Below, one piece after another: positions 36,951 through 44,410 of a DNA stretch of 64,000 nt. Numbering within the stretch: position 1 is the first letter of the stretch; the number at the start of each line of letters is the position of its first letter. A program made the translations under genes and the position numbers. Source of the stretch: an uncultured Roseicyclus sp. (lineage in GTDB: Bacteria; Pseudomonadota; Alphaproteobacteria; Rhodobacterales; Rhodobacteraceae); the NCBI GenBank assembly GCA_947494975.1, contig CANLXA010000003.1:310001-374000 (forward strand), given 5' to 3'. Under the pieces are notes generated by a model. The model ran no database searches, was not told where the DNA came from, and saw nothing but the letters and a program-made list of their open reading frames with translations.

Positions 36951-39407
36951 TCAATCGGTCGTTTCGGCAAGAAACGCCATCACGGTTTCAAGCGTTTGCT
37001 CCCACCCGGCATCGATTTGGGAGAACGCATTGTTGCGGGTGGGCGTTTCGATGAACGTCGCATCCGGTATCGCTACGGCAGTTTGTCGTCCGTTCACAAC
37101 AGGAACGGCCAGGTCGCCTTTGGCGTGTAATACAAGTGCGGGTGCCTGCATCTTCCCAAGAACGTCTCGATAATCATAATCGGCCAACGCCTCGATGATC
37201 TGAACAGACATGCGCGCGTTGATGGTCTGTCGGAGATAATCATCAAGCCAGGCGGTATCTATCCGTGACGTCTCAGGCAAAACCGACTGGATCGTCAGGC
37301 GGCGAAATGTGGGCTCCTCCGCGTCCCAACCAAGCCGGGCGATGGCCATGATGGCCTCGGTCTGATCGGTCGGTTCGCCCCGTTCGGGATGTCGCCAGCC
37401 AAGACGGGAGGATCCGAACAACGCCGTTCGCGTCAATCGATCGGGATTCCGCGCCAGGTATTCGTACGCCACCATGCAACCATGGGACATCGTGAACAGG
37501 GCGAACTGGTCCAGCCCCGCAGCGTCCACGACGGCCTCCATATCGGCGGCCAGATCGGCACGGGTCAGCCCGTCGATATCTCGCTGGGACTGGCCGATCC
37601 CCCGGTGGTCGAACTGCACCAGTGTGAAACGCTCCGCCAGACGGCGGATGATATCGGCACAGAGCGGGTTGTCGTGGTCGAGCGCAAGATTGCCCAACCA
37701 ACGCACCGACGCCACAAGCGGCGGCCCCGATCCCATCCGCGACCACGCGATCCGGACCCCATCCGTCGTGTTTGTATAGTTGATCGGGTAGGGGGCCTGC
37801 GTCCCTGTCATGCGGGGAGGCTTGGGAGCCTTGGACATATCCCCGCTCCCCCGCAACCCCGCCTTTTTCAGGGCGCTTGCGTAGTGCGCGGCAAGATCGG
37901 GCTGGAATGGCTGCCGCGCCACCGCCTCATCAACGTCATGGTCCGGCAGAAGCTCGATCAGCTTGTCGGCGGCGCGCCGGGCGTCGACCAATCGGCCCAA
38001 GCTGGCCAGTGCGGCGCATTTCACGCGGTAGCCAGACGGATTGCCCGGGCTCAGGGAGATCAGCTCCCGCGCCGTGTCCAGGGCGCCCTCGAAATCCCCA
38101 AGCCCAAATTGCGCCGTCTCGCGCCCGATCAACCAAAGTACGCGGCGCCGGTCGTTTGGACCAAGCACCATCGCACGATCAAAGGCCTCCAGAGCATCTT
38201 CATAGCGCCCGGAATATGCGAGAACCCAGGATTGGCAACCATGGGCCATGGCCGAGGCCGGATCGACATCGATGGCCCGCTGCGTATCGGCCAGCGCCGC
38301 CTTGAAGCGGCGCAAGGACAGTTTGCAGATCGCCAGGATCGACCACGCCCAACTGTCATCGGGGGCAAGCGCCAATGCACGCTCGGCATCCCGCGCCGCG
38401 GCCCCCAGCGATAACTCCGCACTGTGCGACCAGTGGTATTGATAATCCCAAAAATGAGTCATCGCGAGGCCGGCATGAATACGGCCGGATCCCGGTTCCA
38501 TGGAAAGGGCCCGCTCGAAATGGGCCCGTGCTGCCGCGTTGGCGGCTTTGTCGGGGACAGCCAGCAGATGTTGGCCAAGCACGAATTCCTGCCAGGCAGA
38601 GCGGGTTTCGGCGTCGGCCGCCGCCGCCTTAACACGCTCGGCCGCGATCAGTTCGGGCTGCGCAATGGCCGCTACACAAGTGGAGATCTCGTCGAGAAGC
38701 CGGAAGAGACCCGTATATGTCAGCTCGTGCCGCGACACATGGATGTGCAGGGCCGGTTCCGTGTCCGTCAATTGCAGGTGTAGGCGAATGTCATCGCCAT
38801 CCCTGAATACACCGCCCTCCACGATATAGGTGGCGCCGAACCCTTTGAACGGATGGCGCGTCTCGGGGGACAACTCCAGAAACGTCTTCACGCGGTTGCG
38901 GGCGATCAGGGGGAACCACCGTGATTTGGCGAGTGCGGCCATCACTTCCTCGGTAATGCCTTCGCTGAGGCCTTGCGCATCCGCGGGCTCACCGACGATC
39001 TGAAACGGGAGCACCATGATCGCGGGGGCGCCCTGAACACGCGGCGCGGTCGTGGAGGAACCGCCCGATGAGGGTTTGCCGCCAGGCTGGGTCTCTTCGA
39101 CCTCACGAACATCCGCGCGGAAGACGAATCCACGCCCGTGGCGGGTCGCGATAATGCGCTGCTCCTCACCCGAGTCGCCAACCAGGCGCCGCGCATTGCG
39201 CACAAGTGTCGACAGGGCGGCGTCTGAGACGACGCGGTCCGGCCAGATCGTCTGATGCAGGGCGTCCTTGGACAGCAGCTGGCCCTGGTGCTGCACCAGG
39301 TGAATCAGGAATTCCAGAACCTGCGGCTCAGCCTCGATCAGCTCGTCGCTACGGGCGAGTTGAAAGCGATCGGTATCGATCGTGAAGTCTTCGAACGCAT
39401 AGATCAT
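36951..39407 (-). CDS. Regulator fusion: winged helix, TolB-like, TPR and alpha/beta hydrolase domain
   Basis: An 818-residue multidomain protein. Residues 1-98 are an OmpR-type winged helix (VLEFLIHLVQHQGQLLSKDAL, then RHGRGFVFRADV), 128-250 a TolB-like domain (VLPFQIVGEPADAQGLSEGI), 268-515 TPR repeats, and 540-815 an alpha/beta hydrolase domain starting INYTNTTDGVRIAW. The hydrolase elbow reads TMSHGC, with Ser641 but Thr in place of the first Gly. The Asp is likely Asp765 (HAKGD), but the usual catalytic His position (R-N-H) is Asn793 (TRNNAF). It resembles CadC-like regulators. It is divergent from the cupredoxin cluster and probably controls it. Confidence 0.88.
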   Translation of the reverse strand: MIYAFEDFTIDTDRFQLARSDELIEAEPQVLEFLIHLVQHQGQLLSKDALHQTIWPDRVVSDAALSTLVRNARRLVGDSGEEQRIIATRHGRGFVFRADVREVEETQPGGKPSSGGSSTTAPRVQGAPAIMVLPFQIVGEPADAQGLSEGITEEVMAALAKSRWFPLIARNRVKTFLELSPETRHPFKGFGATYIVEGGVFRDGDDIRLHLQLTDTEPALHIHVSRHELTYTGLFRLLDEISTCVAAIAQPELIAAERVKAAAADAETRSAWQEFVLGQHLLAVPDKAANAAARAHFERALSMEPGSGRIHAGLAMTHFWDYQYHWSHSAELSLGAAARDAERALALAPDDSWAWSILAICKLSLRRFKAALADTQRAIDVDPASAMAHGCQSWVLAYSGRYEDALEAFDRAMVLGPNDRRRVLWLIGRETAQFGLGDFEGALDTARELISLSPGNPSGYRVKCAALASLGRLVDARRAADKLIELLPDHDVDEAVARQPFQPDLAAHYASALKKAGLRGSGDMSKAPKPPRMTGTQAPYPINYTNTTDGVRIAWSRMGSGPPLVASVRWLGNLALDHDNPLCADIIRRLAERFTLVQFDHRGIGQSQRDIDGLTRADLAADMEAVVDAAGLDQFALFTMSHGCMVAYEYLARNPDRLTRTALFGSSRLGWRHPERGEPTDQTEAIMAIARLGWDAEEPTFRRLTIQSVLPETSRIDTAWLDDYLRQTINARMSVQIIEALADYDYRDVLGKMQAPALVLHAKGDLAVPVVNGRQTAVAIPDATFIETPTRNNAFSQIDAGWEQTLETVMAFLAETTD

Positions 39408-39582
39408 TGCACTTCGCAGCGGCTCGAGCGGGCCAAAATCACGCTTCCAACTTTGAAAACACCTGGAACGGCAGGGCATTCCTCAGAGAATCCTCAGGTC
39501 GCCGTCAAGCTTCGTCACGGCCTTGAGCTTAGGCCTGTCTCGCGGCGAGCCGCAAGCCAATCCCAGAACCGGAGCATTCACC
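39408..39582. promoter_or_regulatory. Divergent promoter region between regulator and cupredoxin genes
   Basis: A 175-nt gap that must hold the promoters of the 818-residue regulator and of the cupredoxin cluster. It contains two copies of CCTCAG (around 39481 and 39491), but I see no strong sigma-70 boxes or clear palindrome. Confidence 0.4.
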
Positions 39583-39921
39583 ATGACACATATTCTTGCC
39601 ACCCTGGCTGTCGCCGCGGCCACCGCCTCTCCGGCCTTGGCGACGGAGCATCGTGTGACCATCGAGGACATGGCGTTTCGCCCGAGCGTGATTGAGGTTG
39701 AGGTCGGCGACACGGTGATTTTCGCGAACGCCGACGATCTGCCCCACACCGCCACCGCCATCGCGCGCGGCCTCGACACTGCACGCGCGCAGGGCGGTGC
39801 ATTTGCGACCGGGATGATTGACCCGGCCGGGAGCGTTGCCATTCGCATCACCCGCTCAGGTGTTGTCGATTTTTCCTGCGACTATCACCCATCGATGCGC
39901 GGCAGCATCGCCGCTCGGTGA
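39583..39921 (+). CDS. Cupredoxin (plastocyanin-like) secreted copper protein
   Basis: A 112-residue protein with a signal peptide (MTHILATLAVAAATASPALA) and a mature type 1 copper domain. Copper ligands are all present: His55 (DLPHTA), Cys99, His102 and Met105 in CDYHPSM. It resembles small single-domain amicyanin-type cupredoxins that carry electrons or sense copper in the periplasm. It opens the five-gene plus-strand cluster that also holds a di-haem peroxidase, for which it could be the electron partner by analogy. Confidence 0.93.
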   Translation: MTHILATLAVAAATASPALATEHRVTIEDMAFRPSVIEVEVGDTVIFANADDLPHTATAIARGLDTARAQGGAFATGMIDPAGSVAIRITRSGVVDFSCDYHPSMRGSIAAR

Positions 39922-40010
39922 TCCGGGCCCGGCCTGCAGGTTACGTGCACGGCCCGTCCTCCGAACTTCCCTCGATCTTCGTGATTTCACACCAAACCAT
40001 CAGGTCCCCC

Positions 40011-40961
40011 ATGACAAATTCGCAAAACACCCTCCCGCAATTGAATGGCACGATGCTGCTCACGGATTCCGGCCTCGAAACCACGCTGATCTTCCATGAC
40101 GGCATCGATCTGCCGTGCTTCGCGGCCTACCCATTGATGAACACACCGGACGGGCGGGCAGTTCTGCACGACTATTATGCCCGCCATCTTGCGATCGCAT
40201 CCGAGCGGAAGGCGGGGTTCTTGCTGGAGTCGCCGACATGGCGGGCAAGCCGTGACTGGGGCGCGCAACTGGGCCATGGCCCGGAGGATCTGGCCCGCTT
40301 CAATCGCGACGCCATCGCAATGCTGGCCGGGCTTCGTCGCACGGCGATTGGTGCGGACCCCATCGTGATCTCAGGCAATATCGGCCCGCGCGGCGACGGC
40401 TACCGCGCTGACACGGCCATGACGGCGGATGAGGCCCAGCATTACCATGCTGAGCAGATCGGTTGGTTTGCCGAAACCGAGGTCGACCTTGTTACCGCGG
40501 TAACCCTGTCCACCGTGGCCGAGGCCGCAGGCGTGATCCGGGCCGCTGCGCAGGCGGGCCTTTCGGCTGTGGTGAGTTTCACGACCGAAACCGATGGATG
40601 CCTGCCGGATGGCACGGAGCTAGGCCACGCCATTACGCAAACCGATGACCTGACCGACGGTGCTGCGGCCTATTTCATGGTCAACTGCGCGCATCCGGAC
40701 CATTTCCGGCCCGCGCTTGAGGTCGGCAGCGATTGGCTCACCCGGATCGTTGGCATCCGCGCAAACGCCTCGCGGATGAGCCATGCCGAATTGGATGACG
40801 CAGCGGAGCTCGATCCCGGCGATCCTGTCGAATTGGGCCACGATTACCGTGACCTGCGCCAGATCCTTCCAAACCTGACGGTCATCGGCGGCTGCTGCGG
40901 GACCGATCACCGCCACATCGACGCGATGGCCGAGTGCTGTCTCGGGCATGCAGCGGTTTGA
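40011..40961 (+). CDS. Homocysteine S-methyltransferase family protein
   Basis: A 316-residue zinc-dependent homocysteine S-methyltransferase (MmuM-like), which uses S-methylmethionine or related donors to make methionine. The zinc-binding cysteines are in NCAHP and GGCCGTD, and the N-terminal LLTDSGLETTLIF segment is typical. The start MTNSQNTLP at 40011 is 89 nt after the cupredoxin stop. Its presence in a copper/haem peroxidase cluster is unexpected; acting on methionine oxidation or other thiol methylation is only a guess. Confidence 0.85.
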   Translation: MTNSQNTLPQLNGTMLLTDSGLETTLIFHDGIDLPCFAAYPLMNTPDGRAVLHDYYARHLAIASERKAGFLLESPTWRASRDWGAQLGHGPEDLARFNRDAIAMLAGLRRTAIGADPIVISGNIGPRGDGYRADTAMTADEAQHYHAEQIGWFAETEVDLVTAVTLSTVAEAAGVIRAAAQAGLSAVVSFTTETDGCLPDGTELGHAITQTDDLTDGAAAYFMVNCAHPDHFRPALEVGSDWLTRIVGIRANASRMSHAELDDAAELDPGDPVELGHDYRDLRQILPNLTVIGGCCGTDHRHIDAMAECCLGHAAV

Positions 40962-40976
40962 GCCGGAGGACGAAGG

Positions 40977-42470
40977 ATGCCGACCCTGTCAAACAGGCCC
41001 CGCGCGGCGGCGTGCTTTCGGATCACCGCGGCGACCGTCCTGCTTATGGGGACGGCCGCAGGCGGGACCGACCTGCCGCAACCCTTACAGGACGCGGATT
41101 TCCTCCATGACGGTGCACCGTCCGAGGCGCTGTTCGCGCTGGGGCGCGACCTGTTCTTCGATCCCATCCTGTCGGGCAACCGCAATATCTCTTGTGGAAC
41201 CTGTCATGACCCCGCGCACGGATCGGGTGACGGCCTCGCCCTTGGGTTCGGGACCGGTGGGGACGGCTTTGGCCCCGAACGGCACGCCGGAAGCGGAGTA
41301 ACGGCACGGGTGCCGCGCAATGCACAGCCGCTATGGAACATCGGTGCGCGCGACTACACCGCCATGTTCCACGATGGCCGCCTGGAACCTGACCCTGACT
41401 GTCCGTTCGCAAGCGGTTACTGGAGCCCGGCGCGCGAAGACCTGCCCGAAGGGCTCGATAGCCTGCTGGCGGCACAGGCGATGTTTCCCGTGCTGTCAGC
41501 CGTTGAAATGGCGGGATGGAGCGGGTCGAACCCCGTGGGGACGGCAGTGGCACAGGATCGCGATCCCGACGCCTGGAACCTGATCGCCGGGCGGCTGCAA
41601 GATCTGCCGGGCTACGTCGATCAGTTTGTGGCGGCCTTTGACGACGTTGACGCAGCGGATGACATCGCGTTCACCCATGCCGCCCGCGCCCTTGCGGCCT
41701 TTCAGACCGTGGCGTTCCGCTCCACCGACAGCCCGTTCGATGCGGCCTTGCAGGCGAACGATCTGTCTGTCTTGTCGCCCCAAGCGCGGCGCGGGGCAGA
41801 GCTGTTCTATGGGGCGGCGGGATGTGCGTCCTGTCACTCCGGGCCGCTTCTGACCGATCATGACTTCCATGCAATAGCCATGCCGCAGATTGGGCCGGGC
41901 AAGGGGCATGGCGCGGATACGACTTATTTTGCCGCGTCGGGGTTTCCCGATCGGCTCGAGGATGAGGGGCGGTTCCGCGTCACGTTTGATCCGGAAGATC
42001 TGTTCCGCTTCCGCACGCCCTCGCTGCGCAATGTCACGCTGACGGGCCCGTGGGGACATAGCGGCGCCTTCGGCGACCTGGAACGGATGGTGCGCCACCA
42101 CCTGGATGCCGTCCCATCGCTTGACGCCTATGAGGTCGCACCAGACGCGCTTCCTGCGTTTGAGAGCGTCATCGCCCGACGTGGCTTGGAATCGACGCTG
42201 CTATTCGAGCCTCTCAATCCGTTGCGCCTGGAGGCCTTCGCCACGCGCGATGGCTTCGTACAGGCAAGCGATGCGCTGCGTGGCAGGATCGCCGCCGCCA
42301 GTGAGATCACACCCGTCGCCGTCGATGATCAGGGCGTGGCGGACCTGATGGCGTTTCTCGCCGCACTGACCGACCCGACAGCCGCCGACCGGAGCGGACT
42401 GATCCCGGCGACCGTCCCGTCCGGGCTGCCGCCGCAGCCCTCCCCAATCACCGAACGCGCGCCTGATTAG
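40977..42470 (+). CDS. Di-haem cytochrome c peroxidase family protein (MauG-like)
   Basis: A 497-residue protein with an N-terminal hydrophobic signal segment (about residues 12-30) and two c-type haem sites, CGTCH at 73-77 and CASCH at 283-287. The layout fits bacterial di-haem peroxidases and MauG-like enzymes, which use hydrogen peroxide in the periplasm. The length (497) is longer than classical CcpA (about 330-350). It starts 15 nt after the methyltransferase gene. An electron donor could be the cupredoxin gene product at 39583. CcmE, needed to attach haem, is also in the window. Confidence 0.92.
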   Translation: MPTLSNRPRAAACFRITAATVLLMGTAAGGTDLPQPLQDADFLHDGAPSEALFALGRDLFFDPILSGNRNISCGTCHDPAHGSGDGLALGFGTGGDGFGPERHAGSGVTARVPRNAQPLWNIGARDYTAMFHDGRLEPDPDCPFASGYWSPAREDLPEGLDSLLAAQAMFPVLSAVEMAGWSGSNPVGTAVAQDRDPDAWNLIAGRLQDLPGYVDQFVAAFDDVDAADDIAFTHAARALAAFQTVAFRSTDSPFDAALQANDLSVLSPQARRGAELFYGAAGCASCHSGPLLTDHDFHAIAMPQIGPGKGHGADTTYFAASGFPDRLEDEGRFRVTFDPEDLFRFRTPSLRNVTLTGPWGHSGAFGDLERMVRHHLDAVPSLDAYEVAPDALPAFESVIARRGLESTLLFEPLNPLRLEAFATRDGFVQASDALRGRIAAASEITPVAVDDQGVADLMAFLAALTDPTAADRSGLIPATVPSGLPPQPSPITERAPD

Positions 42471-42529
42471 GCCCGCGTCCTCCAACAAAAACCCAACCGG
42501 CACCACGCCTCAGAAACAGGACCAGAAAT

Positions 42530-43381
42530 ATGACACGCCATACCCCCCTTGCGACCGCCATCCTTGCACTGACACCCGCCCTCGCTTTTGCGGCGATGGG
42601 TTATGTCGAGATCCCGGATGCAACCGCGCCGGCCCAGGCCGGGCCGAACCAGTATGCGCAGAACGCGGACGACGAGTTTGATTCCGGCGGCCCCGTCGGC
42701 ACCAACCTCCTCCATGCAGATACCGGCGACACGGCCGAGGCCGCGTTCGATGCTCCGGAAGCCATGAGCCTGACGTTCATCTTCCACATCGATGAGGGAT
42801 TGACCGAACAAGACGTCTTCTACGAACGCGTCCCCGGTTCGGGCGACGTCTATCGCCCCACCGGCGCCACGCGTCAGATGGATGCGCCCCTTTACACCCC
42901 GGCTGTGGCGGTGCCCCATACCCCGCTTCAAACCGAAAACACCGGCCCATGGCCGCGCGGCGAAGCGCTTGGCATCACCTTGGGGGAATGGTTTGCGGCG
43001 TCCGGTCAAGGCGACTACGTCTGCGAAGATGGGGTCGGCCACGTCGACATCCGATTCGAGAACCTCGTGCCGAACGGGCTCTACACCATGTGGCATGACT
43101 TCGCGATCTGGCCGCCGACCGACCCGTTTATCGGGTTCTACGATACGCCGTTCGGGGCGCGCGACGGCTCGGAAAACGCCTTTGTGGCCGATGCCGAGGG
43201 CAACGCCCATTTCGTTCGGACGATCACGCCCTGCCTGCAGCTTTCGGGTGAGCAGTTGATCTCGGAATTGGCGATTGCCTGGCATAGCGACGGCCGAACT
43301 CACGGCCATGTTCCGGGCGAATTTTCGACCGACACCCATGTGCAGCTCTACGTGCCCCTCCCGACACGGGCGGGCATGTAA
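42530..43381 (+). CDS. Secreted hypothetical protein
   Basis: A 283-residue protein with a signal peptide (MTRHTPLATAILALTPALAFA, mature start near AMGYVEIP). It contains Cys in YVCEDG and ITPCLQ that may pair, and a NLVPNGLYTMWHDFAIWPPTDPF segment. The block RAEGNA-like GNAHFVRTI and WHSDGRTHGHVPG near the end is His-rich. No family recognised. It lies between the di-haem peroxidase and a GNAT gene, so it is a candidate periplasmic partner of the peroxidase. Confidence 0.75.
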   Translation: MTRHTPLATAILALTPALAFAAMGYVEIPDATAPAQAGPNQYAQNADDEFDSGGPVGTNLLHADTGDTAEAAFDAPEAMSLTFIFHIDEGLTEQDVFYERVPGSGDVYRPTGATRQMDAPLYTPAVAVPHTPLQTENTGPWPRGEALGITLGEWFAASGQGDYVCEDGVGHVDIRFENLVPNGLYTMWHDFAIWPPTDPFIGFYDTPFGARDGSENAFVADAEGNAHFVRTITPCLQLSGEQLISELAIAWHSDGRTHGHVPGEFSTDTHVQLYVPLPTRAGM

Positions 43382-43466
43382 CCCTTGGCCTGCGGCGTCG
43401 TCATTGCGACCTGCGCCGCAGGCCTTGGCTCCCAACACAATCAACCCAGCAACCGAGGATTTTCCG

Positions 43467-44102
43467 ATGGGTGTGCTTCTGACCACTCCAAACATCGTCT
43501 TGCGTGACGCCACCCCCTCCGACGCGTCGACGCTGGCACGACTGATCAACATGGGGGGGGAGGGGCTTCCCGCGCATCTTTGGGCCGAGATGGCCGGGCC
43601 GGGGCAATCGGCATTCGACGTCGGCACGGCACGCGCGGCCAAAACCGAAGGTGCGGTCTCATGGTGCAATGCGCGGGTCGCGACCTGGAGCGGGGCCGTT
43701 GTGGGGACCGCGATCTTCTACGATCTCACGGAGGTGCTCTCCGCCCATGACATCCGTGCGATACCTCCCCTGCTTCGCCCGCTTGTGGAGTTGGAAGCAG
43801 AGGTTCCCGACACCCGCTATCTCAATGTCTTGGCGGTGATGCCGCAGGCCCGGCGGCGCGGTGTTGCAAGGCGGCTCATCGAGGATATCCGCGATCCTGA
43901 AGGTCGCGACCTGACCCTGGTCGTTGCCTCGGGAAACCGGTCGGGACGCGCGTTCTACACGCAGGAAGGCTTCGACGAAGTGACGCGGCGCCCAATGGGC
44001 CCCGGCGGCTTGCCCGATCTGAACGGCGACTGGATTTTGATGCGTCGCCCGGGTGAGATGGGCGTTGGAACGGACAAATGCACGTCCTCCGCACGGGCAT
44101 AG
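43467..44102 (+). CDS. GNAT family N-acetyltransferase
   Basis: A 211-residue GNAT protein. The acetyl-CoA binding loop is LNVLAVMPQARRRGVARRLIEDI (within residues about 110-140), followed by LVVASGNRSGRAFYTQEGFDEV, both typical. The start MGVLLTTPNIVLRDATPSD is chosen at 43467, the point where GNAT homology begins, rather than the longer frame from 43275. The substrate is unknown. Last gene of the cupredoxin cluster. Confidence 0.86.
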   Translation: MGVLLTTPNIVLRDATPSDASTLARLINMGGEGLPAHLWAEMAGPGQSAFDVGTARAAKTEGAVSWCNARVATWSGAVVGTAIFYDLTEVLSAHDIRAIPPLLRPLVELEAEVPDTRYLNVLAVMPQARRRGVARRLIEDIRDPEGRDLTLVVASGNRSGRAFYTQEGFDEVTRRPMGPGGLPDLNGDWILMRRPGEMGVGTDKCTSSARA

Positions 44103-44269
44103 CAGCGCTCAGCCGCGACCGCCATGCCGGGACAAAAGGAAACCCATCGCTGCCTCTGCCGGATGGAGCTGACACATCAGTGGCGACGCCGGGCCCTTGC
44201 CAAAATCGGTGATTTTTCATAGGATTGAATTTCGGATTACATTCAACAACGGGAGGACACAGGCTGAAC

Positions 44270-44317
44270 ATGCGTATCATTCGTCGACTTCAGCATGGTC
44301 CCCGTTTCGCCCTGTAG
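44270..44317 (+). CDS. Possible leader peptide upstream of ABC-F gene
   Basis: ATG at 44270 opens a 15-codon frame MRIIRRLQHGPRFAL ending TAG at 44315-44317, with a GGGAGGAC site about 13 nt before the ATG. It is basic and short, like the leader peptides that control antibiotic-inducible ABC-F and methyltransferase genes. The stop lies in a hairpin. It is too short to prove by codon statistics. Confidence 0.45.
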   Translation: MRIIRRLQHGPRFAL

Positions 44318-44332
44318 ATACGTTTGCAGGGC
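44310..44332 (+). promoter_or_regulatory. Hairpin over the leader peptide stop, overlapping a second candidate stem
   Basis: CCCTGTA at 44310-44316 pairs with TGCAGGG about 8 nt later (7 bp with one G-T), placing the leader stop codon in the stem. A second stem, GGCTGGTC with GATCGGCC downstream (8 bp with two G-T pairs), overlaps the last two G of the first stem, so the two are mutually exclusive. Ribosome stalling on the leader could switch between them. Confidence 0.4.
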
Positions 44333-44410
44333 TGGTCCAGGAACAAGAATTTCTTGATCGGCCTGATTGAAGCCGCGCTGCGGCACAGCTTTATCTGATC
44401 CGAGATTTCC

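Larger units (their letters stand above)
44103..44410 (+). other. 308-nt leader region before the ABC-F gene
   Basis: This gap between the GNAT and ABC-F genes holds a 15-codon ORF (44270-44317), a hairpin over its stop (44310-44332) and a second imperfect hairpin beyond. The remaining upstream part, to about 44250, is A/T-richer than the neighbouring genes. The layout is like a translation attenuator of an antibiotic-inducible ABC-F gene. Confidence 0.5.
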
